Assembly: GCA_041687495.1 (NCBI GenBank)
Contig: JAWLBR010000073.1
Coordinates: forward strand, 1-15,971
Direction of reading: 5' to 3'
DNA: 15,971 bases
Origin: JAWLBR01 sp041687495
GTDB taxonomy: Bacteria > Bacillota > Limnochordia > DTU087 > JAAYGB01
Positions within the stretch are counted from its first letter, which is position 1. Each line of letters starts with the position of its first letter. Below are positions 13,918-15,971 of the stretch, in pieces. Under the pieces are notes generated by a model, which saw nothing but the letters and a program-made list of their open reading frames with translations, ran no database searches and was not told the DNA's origin. The position numbers and the translations under genes were made by a program.

Positions 13918-15159
13918 ATGAATCATCGAGTAGTTGTAACAGGGTTGGGAGCAGTAACCCCCCTGGGTACTGGTGTGGAAGAGTTTTGGCAGGGCCTAAT
14001 CGAGGGCAAAAGCGGTGTCGGTCCTATTACTAGGTTTGATGCATCCGAGTTGCCTACCCGAATCGCAGCTGAGGTCCGCACCTTTGACCCCCTGGACTTT
14101 CTAGATAGGAAAGAAGCCAGACGGATGGATCGCTTCACTCAGTACGCTGCGGCAGCAGCGATCATGGCCAAAGAGAACTCTGGCCTTTCTATAGATGGTG
14201 ACGAGGCCGAAAGGGTAGGTGTGCTCATCGGTTCTGGGATCGGCGGTATTGAGACGCTGGAGGAGCAGTGCCGCACCTTGTATGAGCGGGGCCCGAATCG
14301 GGTCAGCCCGTTCATGGTGCCGATGATGATACCCGATATGGCTTCGGGACAGGTCTCGATTTTGTTGGGTGCTAAGGGGCACAACAGCTGCACCATGACC
14401 GCGTGTGCCACAGGTGCCAACGCCATCGGTGACGCATTCCGCATCATCGAGCGGGGCGACGCGGTAGCAATGATCACCGGTGGAGCAGAGGCAGCAATCA
14501 GCAAATTGGCCATGGCCGGTTTCTGCGCAGCCAAGACCTTGTCTACTCGGAATGATGAGCCAACCCGGGCCAGCAGGCCCTTTGACTTGGAGCGGGATGG
14601 GTTTGTCATGGGCGAAGGAGCGGGGATCCTGGTATTGGAGGAGCTCAACCACGCTCTGGATCGCGGAGCAACGATCCTGGCCGAAATTGTCGGCTATGGC
14701 GCTACCGGAGATGCCTATCATATTACCAGTCCGTCGCCAGAGGGAGACGGGGCGTCGAGGGCGATGAGTGCAGCCCTAAGTGATGCCGGGCTGAAACCCA
14801 CTGACATTGGCTACATTAATGCCCATGGCACGTCTACAACGCTGAACGATGTGTTCGAAACTCTGGCAATTAAGCGAGTCTTTGGGGACTATGCTTACAA
14901 AGTACCAATCAGTTCCACCAAGTCGATGACTGGACATTTGTTGGGGGCTGCAGGAGGCATCGAGTCCATCGCATCTATTCAGGTGATTCGCAACGGAGTC
15001 GTACCGCCGACCATCAACTATGAGAACCCTGACGAACGCTGTGATCTCGACTATGTACCAAACGCCGCAAGGCAGACCGATGTCCGAGTAGTTATGTCCA
15101 ACTCCTTTGGTTTTGGTGGACATAACGCCGTGTTGGTGTTTGCTCGATACGAAGGCTAG
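13918..15159 (+). CDS. fabF: 3-oxoacyl-ACP synthase II FabF
   Basis: Elongating condensing enzyme that joins acyl-ACP with malonyl-ACP. It has 413 residues. The catalytic triad is intact: C163 in MTACATGANAIGDA, H303 in NAHGTSTTLND, and H340 in STKSMTGHLLGAAGG. The N-terminus MNHRVVVTGLGAVTPLG and the C-terminal SNSFGFGGHNAVL are canonical. Start ATG 13918 follows GAGGTGG (13907-13913). It comes 129 bases after acpP, beyond a terminator. A TATGAT (13854-13859) could be a -10 box, but no convincing -35 is seen, so expression may rely on read-through. rnc follows 5 bases after its stop. Confidence 0.97.
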   Translation: MNHRVVVTGLGAVTPLGTGVEEFWQGLIEGKSGVGPITRFDASELPTRIAAEVRTFDPLDFLDRKEARRMDRFTQYAAAAAIMAKENSGLSIDGDEAERVGVLIGSGIGGIETLEEQCRTLYERGPNRVSPFMVPMMIPDMASGQVSILLGAKGHNSCTMTACATGANAIGDAFRIIERGDAVAMITGGAEAAISKLAMAGFCAAKTLSTRNDEPTRASRPFDLERDGFVMGEGAGILVLEELNHALDRGATILAEIVGYGATGDAYHITSPSPEGDGASRAMSAALSDAGLKPTDIGYINAHGTSTTLNDVFETLAIKRVFGDYAYKVPISSTKSMTGHLLGAAGGIESIASIQVIRNGVVPPTINYENPDERCDLDYVPNAARQTDVRVVMSNSFGFGGHNAVLVFARYEG

Positions 15160-15164
15160 AACCA

Positions 15165-15914
15165 ATGAGGCGAGGCGAGAGCGGGTTGCTATCTAGTGCA
15201 AGAAGCCAGGAGCTTGGCAGCTTTTGTCGGTCTATAGGAGTCGATGTGGTCGATTTAGCGATCCTTGATACGGCACTAACCCATAAGTCGTTTACATACG
15301 AGAGCCCTGACGTTAGCAAACAGCACAACGAGAGGCTGGAGTTTCTCGGGGATGCAGTGGTTGGTCTCTCAGTGGCCGCTTACCTGTATGAATTGCTGCC
15401 GGATAGACCTGAGGGTGAGCTTGCAGCCTTAAGGGCTGCTGTGGTCAGTGCTCCTACGTTAGCCAGACGAGCGCGGATTTTGAAGTTAGGACAGCTGCTC
15501 CGTCTTGGACGAGGCGAGGAGAAGTCAGGTGGTAGACAGCGGGAATCGTTGTTAGCCAACGGCTTCGAAGCAGTGGTCGGAGCCATCTATCTTTCTGTCG
15601 GGATGGATACGGCGCAAGGCTTTGTTCTAGACCAACTGCGGCCCGAGATTCAGAGGATCTTTACGGACAATACCGTGCTTGACCCCAAGAGTGCACTCCA
15701 GGAAGTTCTCCAAAAATTTTCCCCTGAGGTTCCTCAGTATGAAGTGTGCCAAGAAAGCGGTCCGGATCACGCCAAGGAGTTCCAGGTGGTTGTCCGCTGG
15801 CAGGATAAAGTCTTAGGTCAAGGTAGCGGGCGGAGCAAAAAGCTTGCTCAGCAGGAAGCTGCCAGGCGGGCTTTGGAAAGGTTTTCTCAGGATAAGTACG
15901 ACCTGCTCAGTTAG
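15165..15914 (+). CDS. rnc: Ribonuclease III
   Basis: Double-strand-specific endoribonuclease that processes rRNA precursors and structured mRNAs. It has 249 residues. The RNase III signature ERLEFLGDAV (56-65) holds the Mg-binding acidic residues. SLLANGFEAVVGAIYLSVGM is the second conserved block. A C-terminal double-stranded-RNA-binding domain (about 173-242) runs from DPKSALQEVLQKFSPEVPQY to GSGRSKKLAQQEAARRALER. Start ATG 15165 has only a modest upstream site (AAGG, 15151-15154), and the 5-base gap to fabF suggests coupling. fabF/acpP-rnc linkage is common in Firmicutes, where smc often follows; only 57 bases remain here and they show no readable gene. Confidence 0.96.
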   Translation: MRRGESGLLSSARSQELGSFCRSIGVDVVDLAILDTALTHKSFTYESPDVSKQHNERLEFLGDAVVGLSVAAYLYELLPDRPEGELAALRAAVVSAPTLARRARILKLGQLLRLGRGEEKSGGRQRESLLANGFEAVVGAIYLSVGMDTAQGFVLDQLRPEIQRIFTDNTVLDPKSALQEVLQKFSPEVPQYEVCQESGPDHAKEFQVVVRWQDKVLGQGSGRSKKLAQQEAARRALERFSQDKYDLLS

Positions 15915-15971
15915 AGCGGGTCGTTTTCACGTTTTTGGGGTTATTGGGTGGCATGCTTTTGATAAATACAC

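Noticed and set aside
1087..15586. Many long open frames antisense or out of frame within fakA, degV, recG, fabD, fabG, fabF and rnc
   Set aside because: They lie wholly inside well-identified genes, have Ser/Arg/Pro-rich shadow composition and show no recognisable domains or ribosome sites.
15915..15971. T-rich tail after rnc considered as a terminator or the promoter of a next gene
   Set aside because: No stem of useful length precedes the T-runs, and no paired -35/-10 boxes can be defended before the window ends.

Overview
The window reads as chromosomal core sequence from a spore-forming member of the Bacillota (Firmicutes), probably from the Clostridia or a related deep lineage with moderate GC. 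The grounds are Firmicutes-type gene neighbourhoods, ylbJ (a sporulation gene), FapR (a lipid regulator largely confined to Firmicutes), strong AGGAGG-type ribosome sites, frequent GTG/TTG starts and an exact TTGACA-N17-TATAAT promoter. I see no insertion sequence, prophage, CRISPR array, tRNA or rRNA. No stretch without a gene exceeds about 230 bases.

Layout. (1) 1-3990, plus strand: the 3' part of fakA (fatty-acid kinase), a DegV/FakB-type fatty-acid-binding protein, and recG. (2) 3991-4202: a gap rich in inverted repeats. (3) 4203-5826, plus strand: rsmD, coaD and a small coiled-coil protein, closed by a hairpin shared with the convergent ylbJ. (4) 7100-5850, minus strand: ylbJ. (5) 7327-8085, plus strand: a secreted peptidoglycan-binding protein divergent from ylbJ. 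(6) 8090-9010: an exact consensus promoter, a DUF177 (YceD/YlbN) gene, rpmF and an intrinsic terminator. (7) 9066-13838: a promoter with a likely FapR operator, then fapR-plsX-fabH-fabD-fabG-acpP and an intrinsic terminator. (8) 13918-15914: fabF and rnc; the window ends 57 bases later.

How the genes fit together. FakA and a FakB-type DegV protein make acyl-phosphate from exogenous fatty acids. PlsX makes the same acyl-phosphate from acyl-ACP. FapR senses malonyl-CoA and controls the fab genes, and FabD/FabH/FabG/FabF/ACP run most of the type II elongation cycle. Much of the membrane-lipid input pathway is therefore in one place. As I remember the Bacillus subtilis map, these genes lie there in two separate clusters (yloV/fakA-recG-fapR-plsX-fab-rnc, and ylbH/rsmD-coaD-ylbJ-ylbN-rpmF); here the two are interleaved.

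I did not find a clearly new multi-gene system. The items most worth following up are the FapR operator placed over a predicted transcription start, the near-leaderless DUF177 promoter, the convergent pair whose stop codons form the two arms of one terminator, the uncharacterised His/Cys-containing C-terminal domain of the secreted peptidoglycan-binding protein, and the structured recG-rsmD gap.
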